Positions 13,452 through 15,684 of a DNA stretch of 15,684 nucleotides are shown here, piece after piece. The translations under genes were made by a program, and so were the position numbers. Each line of letters starts with the position of its first letter. Positions within the stretch are counted from its first letter, which is position 1. The DNA comes from Eggerthellales bacterium UBA948 (GTDB taxonomy: Bacteria; Actinomycetota; Coriobacteriia; Coriobacteriales; UBA8131): assembly GCA_002293265.1 (NCBI GenBank), contig DBCW01000031.1, positions 1 through 15,684 of the forward strand. Reading direction: 5' to 3'. Under the pieces are notes generated by a model. That model made no database searches, was not told the DNA's origin, and was given only the letters and a program-made list of their open reading frames with translations.

Positions 13452-13622
13452 GGCAATGAGGACCCGGGGGCGGCGATGAGGACAGATCGTCGGCGAGAAC
13501 CGGATAGTTGACAAGAATTGTGATCATCAACGAGAACCGGATAGTCGACAAGAATCGGGATCGGTGATGAGGATTGGTGTATTCGACGAGTATTGTGATA
13601 TTCGGCAAGAACCAGGGCGGCC
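13452..13622. repeat. degenerate 18-20 bp tandem array
   Basis: About nine units can be laid out with a consensus near GrCrAGaAtcGgGATagt. The clearest pair is 13494-13520 and 13531-13557 (25 of 27 identical, 37 bp apart, i.e. two units). There are no unique spacers, so it is not CRISPR. The array ends about 20 bp from the stop of the barrel gene. Function unknown; it could bind a protein or be a mosaic extragenic repeat. Confidence 0.6.
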
Positions 13623-13642
13623 TGTGGGGCATACCGATCGCG

Positions 13643-15370
13643 CTAAAACGCCAATTTAACTCCTGTAGTTAAGGTTATACCCCAGCCGCGATAGTGCTGA
13701 TATGGATACAGTTTCATGTCGGCAAGGTTCTGCCCGGCAAGAAATATGTGAAAACCCTGCCCGCTCCTTCCCAGTCCTACACTTCTCAGTCCGGCCATTC
13801 CGTGTCCTACAGTTCCCTGGCCGGCAGTTCCCTGTCCGGCAGTTCCCTGTCCGGCTCCATTGCCGACTCTATATTCCGCCTCGACGCTCAGGTCCACCAC
13901 GGCTTTCTGAACATCCATATCGATCGATTCGAGGGCTCCGTCGGAAAAATAATGGCGTTTACCGATAAGTTCGGCCTGTGCGCGGATCGAAAATTTGTCG
14001 CGCAAGGCATAGCGCACATAAAAAATCCCCTCGAGCGATGGCCAGCCGGGAGGGTGTTTATACTCCGGTGTGGAACCGGGATGATCGCCGGGATGATCGA
14101 TCGAATAGTTGTAATATTGCATCTTAAGCCCTGCGGAAAAACTGCCCGATATCCGGGCATCGAGTTCCGCCCCAAGCGTAAAATATTTCACACTCCCGGC
14201 AACTATCGGAGTGATCGCCCAGTAGCTGTCAGATTCATACAGATTTGAGAAGAACACAGGATCGTCCTGATTGCCATACCCGACGAATGCCCTATAAGAG
14301 AACACGTTGGCGATATCGCCCGATACTCCGGCGCGCAGATCCCACCGTTTTGTGTCTTCCAAAAATCTATTGTACCCGTCATATATATACGGATGGCGCT
14401 CCACCACACTGCGAAACCCGTTGTCGATCATCCCGCCGTCCACATTGAAGAAAAGCGTGAATTCTTTGGCCGTGGTGTAGCTCACTTCTGTCTGCGGGAT
14501 AAAATGGGACCGGGACTTCTTGTCATACCCCTTGTCGTGGACAAAATCGAACCCCAGCCCAAGCCGGAACCCTCCGGCACGAAGGGCGTATCGCGGCGAA
14601 ACGGTTAACGCCCTGTGGCTCGCTGTCCCGTCGATGAGCCCCGCCCACTCCACACCTTTCGGTTCTACATCGGTAGACCGGCTGTCGAACCCGACCTTCA
14701 ACCCCAGATTATGGGCCGAGATGCTGCCGCCAACTTCCAAGAGTGCGGAGAAACCCGTTTCCGAAAGGTCATTCTTGTCAGATATATGGTATATATCGCC
14801 GCCTACACGAAAATTAAGAAACGAAAGATCTGTAAAATCGTTACCGAACACAACCCCGCCCCGAGGTGTGATATAGTGATTATTAATGACTTTCGTCGGT
14901 TTGTAGGGATAGTCGCCGTTTTCTCGGGCGTTCTCCGAGCCTGGTTCCGGCAAATGCCACCCGTAGTAGCTCCACACGTCGTAATCCACCCCGACACGCC
15001 CCTTGAGCGACGCCCTCGACGAGCCCACGTTCACGCTCCCGAACAGATCGAGGCTGTTTTCGTTCTGCAAGGCATCTTGCTTATTGCCAATATCGTTGCG
15101 CAACTTGCCGTAACGTCCTCTGTGGTTCAGCCCCATGCCGCCCCACGATCCGCGCCTTCCACTGCTCGCGGCGTAGAAGTCGAGCAACGAGTTGGCCGGG
15201 AACCCGCCTCCGAGTTTCAGATAAAAAGGCTTCGAGGGGCTATACATCGCGGCGTCCACCATAACGGGATTTATTGCAGCCACGCCGAAGCCCGACTTCC
15301 ACGCGTTGGGGGTTATCGTGTAGTCGTACTCGGGGCGCAGCGCAACCGTGTCGGTCATAACGGGCTCCAA
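13643..15370 (-). CDS. 5'-truncated outer-membrane beta-barrel protein (Bacteroidales type)
   Basis: About 575 residues are open from a TTG at 15370 (an ATG lies at 15358). The same frame stays open to 15409 without another start, so the true N-terminus and signal peptide are missing. The protein alternates short aromatic/hydrophobic strands with polar loops throughout (FFNVDGGMIDNGFRSV, YRAFVGYGN, IFYVRYALRDKFSIRAQAEL). It ends in a strand with terminal Phe (YRGWGITLTTGVKLAF), the hallmark of outer-membrane barrels. Phrases such as LRPEYDYTITP and LAGQNLADMKLYPYQHYRGWG recall TonB-linked or porin-like barrels of Bacteroidales; the family name is not certain. Residues 506-535 are a Gly-rich pentapeptide repeat. 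A barrel makes no sense in a one-membrane actinobacterium, so this is foreign, chimeric or non-functional here. Confidence 0.75.
   Translation of the reverse strand: MEPVMTDTVALRPEYDYTITPNAWKSGFGVAAINPVMVDAAMYSPSKPFYLKLGGGFPANSLLDFYAASSGRRGSWGGMGLNHRGRYGKLRNDIGNKQDALQNENSLDLFGSVNVGSSRASLKGRVGVDYDVWSYYGWHLPEPGSENARENGDYPYKPTKVINNHYITPRGGVVFGNDFTDLSFLNFRVGGDIYHISDKNDLSETGFSALLEVGGSISAHNLGLKVGFDSRSTDVEPKGVEWAGLIDGTASHRALTVSPRYALRAGGFRLGLGFDFVHDKGYDKKSRSHFIPQTEVSYTTAKEFTLFFNVDGGMIDNGFRSVVERHPYIYDGYNRFLEDTKRWDLRAGVSGDIANVFSYRAFVGYGNQDDPVFFSNLYESDSYWAITPIVAGSVKYFTLGAELDARISGSFSAGLKMQYYNYSIDHPGDHPGSTPEYKHPPGWPSLEGIFYVRYALRDKFSIRAQAELIGKRHYFSDGALESIDMDVQKAVVDLSVEAEYRVGNGAGQGTAGQGTAGQGTVGHGMAGLRSVGLGRSGQGFHIFLAGQNLADMKLYPYQHYRGWGITLTTGVKLAF
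13766..13855 (-). repeat. six 15-bp tandem units encoding pentapeptides in the barrel gene
   Basis: Six in-frame units, the last two (plus-strand order) identical (CCGGC preceded by AGTTCCCTGT) and the others diverged. Read on the coding strand they give AGQGT three times, then VGHGM, AGLRS and VGLGR. The block lies just before the last two barrel strands, probably in an extracellular loop or periplasmic turn. Confidence 0.85.
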
Positions 15371-15684
15371 ACTAAATTTTTTGCGCTGGAACCGAATATT
15401 TGTGGTTCCTTAGCATGGAATTTGCTTTATTTCACCATTCTGGCGCATAGGATTTGGAGGTGGCTTCTGGATTTTGAAAAGTATGTGCAACCCTTATGTA
15501 GGTCAGTCACGTAGTGTCCGGATGGCGATGTGTAGAATATTCAGATAAGTTATTGTATGGCTGCAATTGGGGGAGGGATGGGGGGATGGCTATGTACTTT
15601 TGGTGTCAGTCTGTTATGTTAAGATGGATGTTGTTAGGATGTGACTTGAAGGGAGCCAGTTGAGGGTCCCCTCAAGACCTGTAC
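15371..15684. other. window end without recognisable gene
   Basis: A 314-bp stretch. 15371-15409 continues the barrel reading frame up to a TAA. Beyond that both strands are closed by frequent stops. Seen here are TAGTGTCCGG near 15512, a G-run region (15569-15586) and a perfect inverted repeat TTGAGGG/CCCTCAA at 15660-15675. No promoter with good spacing for the barrel gene is visible. Confidence 0.5.

Noticed and set aside
13452..13622. CRISPR array
   Set aside because: Units are contiguous and degenerate with no spacers of uniform length and no cas genes.
13275..13632. Two short minus-strand frames with HPERSR and FDCAQDD
   Set aside because: They are translations of the extragenic palindrome and tandem array, seen as false proteins in many genomes.
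14615..15514. 299-residue plus-strand open frame opposite the barrel gene
   Set aside because: Antisense shadow of the barrel gene; composition rich in Arg, His and Val with no recognisable fold, and no ribosome binding site.

Overview
The window looks like a contig from a moderately low-GC Actinomycetota-type bacterium, most likely a Coriobacteriia relative. This placement is inferred from the sequences of IF-1, S13, S4 and L17, the zinc-ligand forms of L36 and S4, and the long Ala/Glu tail on L17. The last 2 kb or so does not fit: it carries an outer-membrane beta-barrel protein of Bacteroidales type, joined to the rest through repeat-rich DNA. The window is therefore probably chimeric, either by assembly misjoin at a repeat or, less likely, by lateral transfer.

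Layout. (1) 1-4.0 kb: a small Cys-run membrane protein (minus strand), then a two-gene unit of an exported ComEC-like metallo-beta-lactamase-fold protein with a C-terminal zinc-type motif and a DUF3006 protein, then a large surface lipoprotein with a Pro/Gly-rich spacer and a beta-helix. (2) 4.0-5.2 kb: hairpin-rich intergenic DNA, a short and probably truncated secreted ORF, and a complete tRNA-Phe(GAA) on the minus strand. Its terminator and a near-consensus promoter are visible, but a duplicated 5' tRNA fragment and a GC-rich structured insert lie between promoter and gene. (3) 5.2-7.5 kb: a one-TM small protein and a secreted protein joining a Lys/Asp/Cys repeat domain to RCC1-type repeats, followed by a terminator. 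(4) 7.6-11.4 kb: the conserved translation/transcription cluster infA-rpmJ-rpsM-rpsK-rpsD-rpoA-rplQ, all on the plus strand and tightly spaced apart from a 195-nt infA-rpmJ gap. (5) 11.4-13.2 kb: a glucose-6-phosphate isomerase resembling the isomerase half of transaldolase/isomerase fusions. (6) 13.2-13.65 kb: two copies of a 37-bp repeat, a nearly perfect 107-bp palindrome and a degenerate 18-20 bp tandem array. (7) 13.64-15.4 kb: a 5'-truncated outer-membrane barrel gene (minus strand) with an internal pentapeptide repeat, then 314 bp without a recognisable gene.

Functionally, cluster (4) supplies an initiation factor, ribosomal proteins and the RNA polymerase alpha subunit, and tRNA-Phe adds to translation. 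Regions (1)-(3) are mostly cell-surface or exported proteins of unknown role. I see no CRISPR array, phage module, toxin-antitoxin pair or intact transposase. The parts that best repay a second look are the Lys/Asp/Cys-RCC1 protein, the tRNA-Phe 5' duplication and the cross-phylum junction.
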